From the NCBI GenBank assembly GCA_003507475.1, contig DNVQ01000005.1, positions 2,412 to 24,923 of the forward strand: a stretch of DNA of 22,512 bases, in the 5' to 3' direction. The DNA is from Candidatus Moraniibacteriota bacterium (lineage in GTDB: Bacteria; Patescibacteriota; Minisyncoccia; Moranbacterales; UBA9337). The notes under the pieces are model-generated. The model did no database searches and was not told where the DNA came from. It worked only from the letters and a program-made list of their open reading frames with translations. The position numbers and the translations under genes are program-made. Positions within the stretch are counted from its first letter, which is position 1. Every line of letters starts with the position of its first letter. Shown here in pieces: positions 1-7,071 of the stretch.

Positions 1-259
1 TAATATTAAAAGCGCTTGATCTTGTGATGCTTTCCAGTCTCAGTACATCGGGATCAAAATTTACATCTAGCTCTACTCCGCCAACCTCATTAGTGCCAGG
101 ATCCAACTGTGCAATTAAAGTAATTGTTTGGCCAACATTAGCCGACACGCTAGACTGATTAAACGAAAGTTCTGCATCAGTGGCAAAACCTATCTGCGCA
201 AACCCCATTAGAATAATAAAAATTATCATTGATATTGCTTCAATCATTTTTCTAATCAT
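1..259 (-). CDS. Secreted cohesin-domain protein, N-terminal part only (runs off the left edge)
   Basis: The reading frame opens with ATG at 259 and has no stop before the window edge, so only about 86 residues are visible. They show a hydrophobic signal peptide (roughly residues 8-26, ending GFAQIGFA) and then the start of a type I cohesin-like fold, with the motifs VGQTITL, GTNEVGGVELDV, FDPDVLRLESI. This part is closely related to the N-terminus of the complete cohesin protein at 4064-5746: 41 of 61 aligned residues are identical by my count. Cohesin modules are beta-sandwich domains that bind dockerin modules tightly outside the cell. The gene starts 18 bases after the stop of the FN3-dockerin gene, the same order and near-contact seen in the second cassette. 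What follows the cohesin (Ig repeats, anchor) cannot be seen. There is no other start upstream in frame with better signals; a second ATG lies at 247. Confidence 0.85.
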   Translation of the reverse strand, partial: MIRKMIEAISMIIFIILMGFAQIGFATDAELSFNQSSVSANVGQTITLIAQLDPGTNEVGGVELDVNFDPDVLRLESITRSSAFNI

Positions 260-277
260 ATTTTTATTATTAAAAAA

Positions 278-811
278 TTAAAAGGACTCGCCATATTCGG
301 CGGCCAAAATAGTAAAATCATTCATATTTACCACACAGTCTCGGTTTATATCAGCCTTATTGGTGGTAGCTGTGCCACAAAAAGAAGATTTTCCATAATC
401 AGAAGCCAGTAATGTAAAATCATTCATATTTACCTTATGATCAGGGGTATTGTTTATATCTCCTCTATAAGTAATAAGCTTGGAAATTTCACCCGGAGAA
501 ACTGAACATCCGCTTTCATTCCCTGAATCATCAATGGCTGTTACTTGGAAATAATAATTTTGTCCTGGGGTAAGATTATCAAACCAATAACCAGCATTGG
601 CGTTATCAGCAATAACAATAGAATTATCGTAACCAACAGGGCAAGTTCCTGCGTGAGAGGAGGTACCGTAATAAATTTTATAACCATTTAAATCATCCTC
701 CGTGTTAGAATTCCACTTTAACATGGCAGAGCCCGCCTCCGCTTTTAAAGAACCCGCCAGAAAAGATAAAAAACTCAATGCTACCAAAATTGCAAATTTT
801 GAAGTTTTCAT
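278..811 (-). CDS. Secreted FN3-dockerin protein (copy 2)
   Basis: This 177-residue protein has a signal peptide (about 1-26), one fibronectin type III domain (about 27-112, with LKWNSNTEDDLNGYKIYYGT and TPGQNYYFQVTAIDDSGNES) and a dockerin pair. The second dockerin loop (from D154, DINRDCVVNMND) has the canonical 12-residue calcium-loop spacing. The first (from D118, DINNTPDHKVNMND) is two residues longer. Dockerins bind cohesins, and a cohesin gene begins 18 bases downstream, so a secreted cohesin-dockerin pair is inferred. Cysteines 57 and 102 in the FN3 domain and 145 and 159 in the dockerin may form disulfides. It differs from the copy at 5773-6306 at 19 of 177 positions by my count. The FN3 domain seems to start at strand B, without the usual PTGL-type strand A. 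An AGGAGG stands 14 bases before ATG, rather far for efficient use. No catalytic domain is present. Confidence 0.93.
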   Translation of the reverse strand: MKTSKFAILVALSFLSFLAGSLKAEAGSAMLKWNSNTEDDLNGYKIYYGTSSHAGTCPVGYDNSIVIADNANAGYWFDNLTPGQNYYFQVTAIDDSGNESGCSVSPGEISKLITYRGDINNTPDHKVNMNDFTLLASDYGKSSFCGTATTNKADINRDCVVNMNDFTILAAEYGESF

Positions 812-985
812 ATTTTTTAATTTCGCCTCCTAGCTATTAGTTAATTATTAAATTCTTTTATTTAATAAATTCTAAAACAGAGATAATAGCTTCCTCCTTA
901 TTTCCCTACATTTTAACTTTTAAGAAAATGCCAAAGTTAGATTAAGTATTAGAAAAAATAACTACAACAACAAAAGTATTTTTAT
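812..985 (-). promoter_or_regulatory. Structured 5' leader of the dockerin gene (copy 2)
   Basis: The transcript from the 992-1018 promoter would carry about 174 untranslated bases. On the minus strand it shows hairpin I (TAACTTT 939-933 with AAAGTTA 920-914), an AAGGAGG at 899-893 with no ATG/GTG/TTG at useful distance, hairpin II (TTATTAAAT 868-860 with ATTTAATAA 853-845), an outer stem AGCTATTA/TAATAGCT (891-884 with 839-832) and a second AGGAGG at 831-826. The leader at 6307-6481 shares its layout and much of its sequence. The outer stem would bring the upstream AAGGAGG next to the gene's own one. I do not recognise a known riboswitch class. Confidence 0.6.
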
Positions 986-991
986 GGAGCA

Positions 992-1018
992 ATTATAGCA
1001 CATTTATTATTTATTGCA
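992..1018 (-). promoter_or_regulatory. Sigma-70-type promoter of dockerin copy 2
   Basis: On the minus strand TTGCAA (1018-1013) is followed after 16 bases by TATAAT (997-992), with TG two bases ahead of the -10 (extended -10). The same elements with identical spacing stand at the same distance from the paralogous gene, which is strong comparative support. The start of transcription should be near 985. Confidence 0.75.
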
Positions 1019-1068
1019 ATACTTAGCCTATTAACTAAAAATAGGAATCGAACACTTTGATCCATTTT

Positions 1069-2838
1069 TTAAATCACCTCAAGTCCTGTTGGAGCGCCAG
1101 GAGGAGTTGCATCAATTGATGAGGTGCTGCCACATAGGGCTTTTATTGCTGTCCAATTACTCTCAACTTGACCACTGCCATAAGCTATTCCAATATGATT
1201 TCCTTCCAAAGCAGTAAATCTACCCACTTTAGTATATGGAGGATTTGGATTTTTTATGCAGTCAGAGTCGACATCTTCTGGATTTATTGGCCCCCATGTC
1301 GTTCCATAATATAGACAACCAGTATTCCTATACGGGTCACAGGTAGTTAAATTTTCTCGTGAGTCTGGAGTAGTACAGGGATCATTGGCTGTCACTAGTC
1401 CAAAATCAACAATCCTATTAACATAGATGACTAAATTTTCATAATTAACAATTTCTCTAATCTTTGGCATTAGACACATGGCGGCCATGAAAGATTTTTG
1501 AACTCCCAAAGAACTTCCCATATAATTTGAACCCGGCCTATTAGGCGGTCCATCTATGTAGCCATGTGGATCTAATTGTGTTTTTTTTCCGATACCAGTA
1601 TTGCATATCCCAGTCGCTCCGTCATAGCATTGTGATTTCAGTAGGCTTCCCCAATACGCTCCTAGATAATAACTTCCTGCATAATTAGTGAAATCTCCCC
1701 ATACCGGAGTAGTTTTACCCTGATGAATTTGCCCTAATTCGTGAGGACCTCTATCATCTTTAACACTATTTACATTTGGACCCACTGTTTTTAATAAATT
1801 TGCCTCTGTTGCATCCGTTCGCAAAGAGGCCATAAATACCGCTGGCAAAAATTTACCTGGTGACTGAGTGGCACCCTGACCCCAGTAACGTATTACCCCC
1901 GGTGGAGCATCATTCATACTATGATATAAATCTAATCCATAAGATAGCATAGCAGCCAAGGCCGGTTTTTTTTCATCAAGAGTATTATCGTCTGAGAACA
2001 AATTCATCATACTATTGTTCCAAGAAGCTGTGGTGCCAGCACCATAATCATCAACTAAAATATGAGCCCTAAAAGCTCGACCACCCTCGGAATAACCTGT
2101 GCCAGAAACATCTTTTATTCCGAATATTTCGGTGTTATGCGACCATCTTTGACGGATTATTTCAAAACCGGCGGTATTTGTACCAGTAAGAAAATCTTTA
2201 GCAGGCAGTCTGGTAAAGTCAAAATCATCAAAATTCAAAAGTTCCTTGGTTTCTCCAGTTATATTTGGCCTAAGTGTTTCAGAGCCAGCTAAAGCTGGCA
2301 CGGATGACAACACAGTAAGAACATTATAAGAATCAGCGCAGGAACCTATTATTGCAGAGGTCCCACAATTTCCCTCTGATATCTCATTGCGTTTTATCCC
2401 AGCCAAAATAGAAGTAATACCTGAATATGTTTGCGGTAAATTAGGAATAATATTTTCAGCTGCATTGTAATTGCCGTAAATTTTTGTTCCGCCAAATAAT
2501 CCCATAGACTCTAATTTAGGATTGACATCCGCGCTTACATCTCCATTGCTGGCAAGTCCGGTCAGTGTAATGTTGCCTTGTCCCGAAGCTGGAGCAATCC
2601 AATAATCACCATTGGCAAATTGACCGCATTTAGCGTCTTCTCCTCCCGAATTAAATGACCAGTTGTAGATTGAATTTACGGCAGTTCCTCCATTAGGTGT
2701 GCCAGCTGTAACAGTTATAGAAATTGATTGGCCGGTACAAGGGTTGGCTGCATTGATTGATCCGCAATCACAAGCAGCTTCAGCAACAGAAGCAATAGCA
2801 AGCAATCCTACAAAGATTAAAATTATGTTTTTTAGCAT
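1069..2838 (-). CDS. Large secreted protein, possible toroid-fold carbohydrate-active protein
   Basis: The 589-residue protein starts with a signal peptide (1-21, cut near AEAA) and a cysteine-containing beta-rich region (about 22-110). The middle and C-terminal parts have helical motifs reminiscent of (alpha/alpha) toroid proteins related to polysaccharide lyases and heparinase-like proteins: ALAAMLSYGLDLYHSM (294-308), GKFLPAVFMASL (328-339) and DPHGYIDGP with PGSNYMGSSLGVQKSFMAA (423-453). That match is from memory of family style only; enzyme activity is inferred and no catalytic residue can be assigned. The last residues, DATPPGAPTGLEVI (576-589), look like the linker and first strand of an FN3 domain, then the frame stops with TAA; the next 90 bases do not continue it. 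It lies 131 bases after the propeller-like gene and just ahead of the second dockerin-cohesin pair. A clear ribosome binding site is missing. Confidence 0.85.
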   Translation of the reverse strand: MLKNIILIFVGLLAIASVAEAACDCGSINAANPCTGQSISITVTAGTPNGGTAVNSIYNWSFNSGGEDAKCGQFANGDYWIAPASGQGNITLTGLASNGDVSADVNPKLESMGLFGGTKIYGNYNAAENIIPNLPQTYSGITSILAGIKRNEISEGNCGTSAIIGSCADSYNVLTVLSSVPALAGSETLRPNITGETKELLNFDDFDFTRLPAKDFLTGTNTAGFEIIRQRWSHNTEIFGIKDVSGTGYSEGGRAFRAHILVDDYGAGTTASWNNSMMNLFSDDNTLDEKKPALAAMLSYGLDLYHSMNDAPPGVIRYWGQGATQSPGKFLPAVFMASLRTDATEANLLKTVGPNVNSVKDDRGPHELGQIHQGKTTPVWGDFTNYAGSYYLGAYWGSLLKSQCYDGATGICNTGIGKKTQLDPHGYIDGPPNRPGSNYMGSSLGVQKSFMAAMCLMPKIREIVNYENLVIYVNRIVDFGLVTANDPCTTPDSRENLTTCDPYRNTGCLYYGTTWGPINPEDVDSDCIKNPNPPYTKVGRFTALEGNHIGIAYGSGQVESNWTAIKALCGSTSSIDATPPGAPTGLEVI

Positions 2839-2969
2839 GTTACTATTTTACTTATAAAATTGAACAATCTTATTTTTTATTAAAGGTGTTACTTATTGTG
2901 TACTAGAGGCACCGCTTGCATTATGGAGAGCTTTGCATAACATCCCTAGATTGCCTAAATGTTTTTTAA

Positions 2970-4064
2970 TTATTTTAATATTAAATTTTTGGCCTGGAGT
3001 AAGCTTATAATCTTATTTTTATTTTGCAAATCAATTATTTTCAGTATCCCATTTTCCCCACTTTCATCATTTTTCTCATCAGCCATGTCCATATTTGGAT
3101 TATCAATAAAAATAGCATAACGTCCGCTAAGCGAAAGTTTAATGTGGTCACTATTCCAATAGGTATCCCCTTCCCCCTCGGAAACATCGGTAAATATTTT
3201 TCTTAAATCACCTTTTTTTAGATTAAATTGGAATATATTTCTCGTGCTCCCAATTAAAATAATATCTTCGTCGACACTCCAAGCAATAGAATTTATTCCA
3301 TCATAAATTAAATCTTCGTCCCTATTTATAACTTGAGATATATCATAAGATTTAATAGGCTTGTTTAAATCCATGATATCATATAAAAACAACTCCCATT
3401 TGTCACCAATTTTCTCATTAGCGATATCATTTTGTTTTATAGCTATTACCTTATCTAAAGATTTATTGAGTGCGCCATTGGGAAAATTTAAATTGGCTTC
3501 TGTGTTTTTATTGCAAATTTCAGTATCAATATTGCAAGCGTATAGCGTTCCATTATTTACACTATTTGTCACTAATCCCAATACTATATTTTTTTTAGAA
3601 TTCCAACCTAGCCATAAAACTGAACGAGATATTATGTTAAGATTATTTATTTTATATTTATTAAAAAATAAGCTTTCTTGCTGGCATTCTTTTTTTGATA
3701 TGTTGCAGATGAATTCTTTTTGCTTACTTTCTTTTTCTTTAGAACCAATAAAAGAAACTAGCGCTATTTTATTTTTATCCTCAGAATAAATCAGAGAATA
3801 ATTATTGTAAAATTCCCTGTTTCCTTTTTTATCAGGTAACCCTTGGAAACTGCTAAAATCATTTCTTTCTAAAAAATTAGCTTGAGAAATAGCCCCTGAT
3901 GGAAGGTGAATATTTTGATAAATATCTCCTGTTTGAACTAATATTTTTTCTTCTGCGTTTTTTTGATATTTTGTAATCTTATTAATTCTCCAAAAAACCA
4001 AAATACCTACTAGAATAAGTGTCGGTAATATTAATTTTAAAAAAGTTTTTTTATTACAAGTCAT
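2970..4064 (-). CDS. Membrane-anchored, probably beta-propeller protein of unknown function
   Basis: The 364-residue protein has one N-terminal membrane segment (about 8-25, LKLILPTLILVGILVFW) preceded by lysines, so the bulk should face outward. The rest is beta-rich with repeated blade-like stretches: NYSLIYSEDKNKIALVSF, RSVLWLGWNSKKNIVLGLV, NSIAWSVDEDIILIGS, IKLSLSGRYAIFID. These resemble irregular WD40/TolB-type propeller repeats, but I cannot name a family. Six cysteines may form disulfides. Its ATG overlaps the stop of the cohesin gene in TAATG, so translation of the two is probably coupled and the products may work in one surface assembly. It has no dockerin, cohesin or enzyme motif. 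Function unknown; a membrane-tethered binding or scaffold-holding role is only a guess from context. Confidence 0.85.
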   Translation of the reverse strand: MTCNKKTFLKLILPTLILVGILVFWRINKITKYQKNAEEKILVQTGDIYQNIHLPSGAISQANFLERNDFSSFQGLPDKKGNREFYNNYSLIYSEDKNKIALVSFIGSKEKESKQKEFICNISKKECQQESLFFNKYKINNLNIISRSVLWLGWNSKKNIVLGLVTNSVNNGTLYACNIDTEICNKNTEANLNFPNGALNKSLDKVIAIKQNDIANEKIGDKWELFLYDIMDLNKPIKSYDISQVINRDEDLIYDGINSIAWSVDEDIILIGSTRNIFQFNLKKGDLRKIFTDVSEGEGDTYWNSDHIKLSLSGRYAIFIDNPNMDMADEKNDESGENGILKIIDLQNKNKIISLLQAKNLILK

Positions 4065-5746
4065 TATTTTATAGTATAGCTACGGATTTTGCTTTTTTTG
4101 CCGGTTTTTGTGTCAACTACATACCAACTATATTTTCCAGCTGGCTTATTTACTCGATAATAAATTACAAATTTTCCGCTAGATGAAGTTCTTACCTTGA
4201 GGGGAGCATAATAACTGCCATTGGCCTTTGTAAAATAAAGCAATACATCTGCCTTTTTTGAAAAACCGCTGCCTCTTTGTATAAGCGTTTCCCCTTTATA
4301 TAATTTGGTTTTTGAATTGGATATTTTTCTCTTGGGCTTTTTTTTATCATCAGAAGAGCTTTCTTTTTCAATGGAAAAAGAGATTTGGTAATCACCCTCA
4401 TTGACATTACTATCACTGTTTTTGCATTTTACATAATATTTATAGTCTTTGCCATCATCCACACCATTGATTGGGTGGTAGTGGGTAGTTTCGCCAGTGG
4501 TGCTAAAAGTAGCGCTCATATTATCGTAAAGAGTGTTACTATTTGAAGAAAATTTACAGATAGCATTTTCATTGGTAATAACGGAGAGGTTTACAGAATT
4601 TGTCTTAGAAGAAAGTTTTCCGACAGGAATTCCATTGGTAATCATCGGAGATGTGATGTTGTTTATTATAATTGTTACATTATCACTTAAATTATCGGAA
4701 ATATTTCCTTCCGCATCTTTCGCCCAGGCGTAGAGAGTTTTTTCTCCAGCTGACGAGCAAGTGTAATTGATAGGAGCATTACTACTCCATTCAGATGCTC
4801 CTGCTGATGGGGCAAAAGATGATTCAGTTACCATATATCCCGTTACACCAATTATATCAGTAGCAGTAAAGGTAACTATAGGAATGATAAGCGTTTCATA
4901 AATAACAGAAGATATATTAAAAGTTGTTACTAATGGAGATGTCGTATCTGCAAGCGTAACAGTTATGCTAGCATTTAAGCTTTCAGAAACATTTCCATCA
5001 GCATCTTTTGCCCAAGCATAAAGCGTTTTTATTCCATCTGAAGAAAAAGTGTAATTGGACGGAGCATTCACAGACCATCCACTAGCCCCATCAGAAGGAG
5101 TGGTTGCGGATTCAGTTAGTAAATATCCTGCAACAGCGACATTGTCGGTAGCATTAAATGTTGTAATTGGCACTACTAATGTAGTAGCCGTAGATGGAAT
5201 AGTAAGGTTTGATATAATTGGAGCAGTAACATCTATCCCGCTGGATGCGATGGTAATTTGAGAATCTATTCTTGTAGCTACAACATATTCCCCATGAGCA
5301 GAAGCGTTGGAAGTTTCCGTAAAAGAAATTAAAGAGTTAGATGCAGTTGATAAAGTTGTGAAAACAAAAGTAGCTACATCAGCATTTGTTGTAATGTAGG
5401 TGGCGGGATTAGTCAATAGCCCGGCATCAATTAAGCCTGTTCCGGCAGTATTGTTAATTGTTGGTCCGCTTAGAGTTGTATTAAAATTACCTGATCGAGT
5501 GATACTCTCTAAATGCAATACAGCTGGATCAAAATCTATATACAATTCAACTCCCCCGACTTCATTAGTGCCAGGATTTATCCTAGCGATAAAATTTACA
5601 GTTTGACCAACAGTAGTTGAAACGCTGGATTGATCAAATACAAGGGTGGCGTTTGTGGCGGCGCTAGCTTTGTTGATATTTGCAACAAAAATTGCTGATA
5701 AAACAAAAATGCTAATTAATAATTTATTAATTATTCGTTCAGCCAT
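4064..5746 (-). CDS. Secreted cohesin scaffold with Ig-like repeats
   Basis: The 560-residue protein has a signal peptide (1-29, INKASA), then a cohesin domain (about 33-168: VGQTVNF, GTNEVGGVELYIDFDPAVLHL, GLIDAGLL, VATFVFTTL). Two tandem Ig-like repeats follow (172-265 and 267-361), each with a TES..PS.GAS.W..NAP..YT core and KTLYAWAKDA.GN. Next is an FN3-like domain (about 366-455) with NAICKF and YKYYVKCKNSD, a lysine-rich linker (KKKPKRK) and a C-terminal Ig-like domain (about 476-560). No transmembrane helix or sortase motif is seen at the C-terminus, so it is either free or held non-covalently. It begins 26 bases after the FN3-dockerin gene, its likely binding partner, and overlaps the next gene by one base. 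The cohesin assignment is from fold-typical motifs and is supported by the neighbouring dockerin. Only one cohesin is present, unlike cellulosomal scaffoldins. Confidence 0.93.
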   Translation of the reverse strand: MAERIINKLLISIFVLSAIFVANINKASAATNATLVFDQSSVSTTVGQTVNFIARINPGTNEVGGVELYIDFDPAVLHLESITRSGNFNTTLSGPTINNTAGTGLIDAGLLTNPATYITTNADVATFVFTTLSTASNSLISFTETSNASAHGEYVVATRIDSQITIASSGIDVTAPIISNLTIPSTATTLVVPITTFNATDNVAVAGYLLTESATTPSDGASGWSVNAPSNYTFSSDGIKTLYAWAKDADGNVSESLNASITVTLADTTSPLVTTFNISSVIYETLIIPIVTFTATDIIGVTGYMVTESSFAPSAGASEWSSNAPINYTCSSAGEKTLYAWAKDAEGNISDNLSDNVTIIINNITSPMITNGIPVGKLSSKTNSVNLSVITNENAICKFSSNSNTLYDNMSATFSTTGETTHYHPINGVDDGKDYKYYVKCKNSDSNVNEGDYQISFSIEKESSSDDKKKPKRKISNSKTKLYKGETLIQRGSGFSKKADVLLYFTKANGSYYAPLKVRTSSSGKFVIYYRVNKPAGKYSWYVVDTKTGKKSKIRSYTIK

Positions 5747-5772
5747 ATTATTGTTTCTTTGTTAAAAATAAA

Positions 5773-6306
5773 TTAAAAAGACTGCCCATAATTATCAGCC
5801 AATAACGTAAAGTCGTTTATATTTACCACACAATCCCTGTTTATATCAGCCTTATTGGTAGTAGCTGTACCACAAAAAGAAGATTTTCCATAATCAGAAG
5901 CCAGTAGTGTAAAATCATTCATATTTACGCTATGATCCGGATTGGTATTTATATCTCCCCTGTAAGTAATAAGTTTGGAAACTTCACCCGGAGAAACTGA
6001 ACATCCGCTTTCATTGCCAGAATCATCAATGGCTGTTAATTGAAAATAATAATTTTGTCCTGGAGTAAGATTATCAAACCAATAGCCAGTATTAGCGTTA
6101 TCAGTAACAACAACAGAATTATCATAACCGCTAGGACAAGTTCCCGCATGAGAGGAGGTGCCGTAATAAATTTTATAACCATCCAAATCGTCCTCAGTAT
6201 TAGAATTCCATTTTAACATGGCTGAGCCTGCTTCTGTTTTTAAAGAACCCGCCAAAAAAGATAAAAAAATTAATATTACTAAAATTGCAAATTTTGAAGT
6301 TTTCAT
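5773..6306 (-). CDS. Secreted FN3-dockerin protein (copy 1)
   Basis: This paralogue of the 278-811 protein has the same length (177) and order: signal peptide 1-26, FN3 domain about 27-112, dockerin pair about 117-177. The first calcium loop from D118 (DINTNPDHSVNMND) carries the same two-residue insertion; the second from D154 (DINRDCVVNIND) is canonical. All four cysteines (57, 102, 145, 159) are kept. Differences cluster in the signal peptide, the 59-73 loop and the C-terminal helix of the dockerin, which is part of the cohesin-facing surface in known complexes, so the two copies could have drifted in partner preference. The gene leads the cassette dockerin, cohesin, propeller-like protein. 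Its promoter and leader match those of copy 2. The immediate SD is degenerate (AGGAAG), while a perfect AAGGAGGTGA lies farther up in the leader. Confidence 0.93.
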   Translation of the reverse strand: MKTSKFAILVILIFLSFLAGSLKTEAGSAMLKWNSNTEDDLDGYKIYYGTSSHAGTCPSGYDNSVVVTDNANTGYWFDNLTPGQNYYFQLTAIDDSGNESGCSVSPGEVSKLITYRGDINTNPDHSVNMNDFTLLASDYGKSSFCGTATTNKADINRDCVVNINDFTLLADNYGQSF

Positions 6307-6481
6307 ATTTTTAAATTTCGCTTCCTAATCATTGGTTAGCTATTAAATGTTTTTGATTTAATAAATTCTAAAACAGAGATATTCACCTCCTTCTTGTTTA
6401 CCTACATTTTAACTTTTAAGAAAATGCTAAAATTAAATAAAGCATTAGAGAAAATAACTACACTCGTAAAAGTATCTTAAT
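6307..6481 (-). promoter_or_regulatory. Structured 5' leader of the dockerin gene (copy 1)
   Basis: About 175 bases between the predicted transcription start and ATG are conserved with the leader at 812-985. Hairpin I is TAATTTT (6435-6429) with AAAGTTA (6416-6410); compared with copy 2 one C-G pair becomes U-G, so pairing is kept. Hairpin II is TATTAAAT (6363-6356) with ATTTAATA (6348-6341), with a different loop. Between them stands AAGGAGGTGA (6392-6383), a ten-base perfect complement of the usual 16S rRNA 3' end, followed by ATCTCTGTTTTAGAATTTAT, shared base for base with copy 2. The outer stem of copy 2 is not kept here. A GTG-started reading frame exists but overlaps the SD too closely. 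Confidence 0.6.
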
Positions 6482-6487
6482 AAAACA

Positions 6488-6515
6488 ATCATAACACGCA
6501 TCGTTTTTATTGCAA
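6488..6515 (-). promoter_or_regulatory. Sigma-70-type promoter of dockerin copy 1
   Basis: On the minus strand TTGCAA (6515-6510) is followed after 16 bases by TATGAT (6493-6488), with TG just upstream of the -10. Element identity, spacing and distance to the gene equal those of the 992-1018 promoter. It lies directly after the terminator of the preceding gene, so the cohesin cassette has its own transcription unit. Confidence 0.7.
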
Positions 6516-6560
6516 AGCTTTCTTAAATATTATTAATTTAATTTTTTAATAAAAAATTTG

Positions 6561-6609
6561 CAAAAACAAAAACGCTTCAATTTACCAGTCTTAACCGGCA
6601 AACGAAGCG
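6561..6609 (-). terminator. Rho-independent terminator after the small secreted gene
   Basis: Minus-strand hairpin 6609-6573: CGCTTC pairs with GAAGCG, TTTG with TAAA, CCGGT with ACTGG, around a TAAG loop, followed by TTTTTGTTTTTG. G-U pairs are included. It ends the unit of the 6648-7046 gene. Confidence 0.8.
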
Positions 6610-6647
6610 CTTTTCTAAAAAAACTATTTAAATAAATTTATATAGCA

Positions 6648-7046
6648 TTAATTCATCATTCGATATCCATTTTCTTGTTTATTATTTCCATTATTTTGAT
6701 ATTTTCCTGTGCCATGGCAATTACCAGATCCAAGACCCAACTCAGTTCTTATATTTCTCGCTTCTTCATATTTTCCATCCTCCCCAAGACGATGAGCCTC
6801 GGCGAATCTGGCAAAGTTATCTTTATTTATAACATTAGTTACCCCTCTATTTCCCATTAAAGATTTCCACAATTCATAATCATTTGTTTCAAATGCTTTT
6901 TCCATCAAGACATGTCTTTCGGGTGAATAATTAGGACCTCTTTGAGCAAAATCTCCCCTAAAGGCGCTTGCTCCAGAAACGGCCCCCAGAGATAGCGCAA
7001 ACATTAACATTCCTAAAATAATCATTTTTACCTTATTTTTTTCCAT
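6648..7046 (-). CDS. Small secreted helical protein of unknown function
   Basis: The 132-residue protein has a signal peptide (about 1-28, MIILGMLMFALSLGAVSGASA) and a helical body with HVLMEKAFETNDYELWKSLM (about 45-64), VINKDNFARFAEAHRLGEDG and YEEARNIRTELGLG. I know this style from hypothetical secreted proteins of Patescibacteria, without an assigned function. The C-terminus is Asn/Gly-rich with one cysteine and ends in GYRMMN. The membrane protein encoded upstream ends GRMMNYCN, so the two share RMMN near the C-terminus. The gene follows the ECF sigma factor and the membrane protein but is set apart from them by a possible terminator, and has two inverted repeats just upstream; it could be a target of that sigma factor. 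This link is inference. A terminator follows directly. Confidence 0.85.
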   Translation of the reverse strand: MEKNKVKMIILGMLMFALSLGAVSGASAFRGDFAQRGPNYSPERHVLMEKAFETNDYELWKSLMGNRGVTNVINKDNFARFAEAHRLGEDGKYEEARNIRTELGLGSGNCHGTGKYQNNGNNKQENGYRMMN

Positions 7047-7071
7047 AATTTTTTATTTTATACTTAATTAT

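Noticed and set aside
1039..1066. T-arm-like sequence (GTTCGATTCC) after the 589-residue gene, possible tRNA remnant
   Set aside because: No acceptor, anticodon or D arm can be paired around it.
812..1071. Frameshift joining the 589-residue protein to the FN3-dockerin gene
   Set aside because: The spacer has promoter and leader conserved in the other copy, the dockerin gene has its own signal peptide, and no frame of the spacer continues an FN3 strand.
3361..3789. 142-codon plus-strand ORF with hydrophobic stretches
   Set aside because: It is antisense to the propeller-like gene, whose anchor, operon overlap and composition are convincing; the hydrophobicity comes from the complement of AT-rich codons.
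6383..6392. Leader peptide gene starting with GTG inside the perfect SD of the dockerin leader
   Set aside because: The GTG overlaps the SD and the other copy has no matching start codon, although the following codons are shared; kept only as part of the leader finding.
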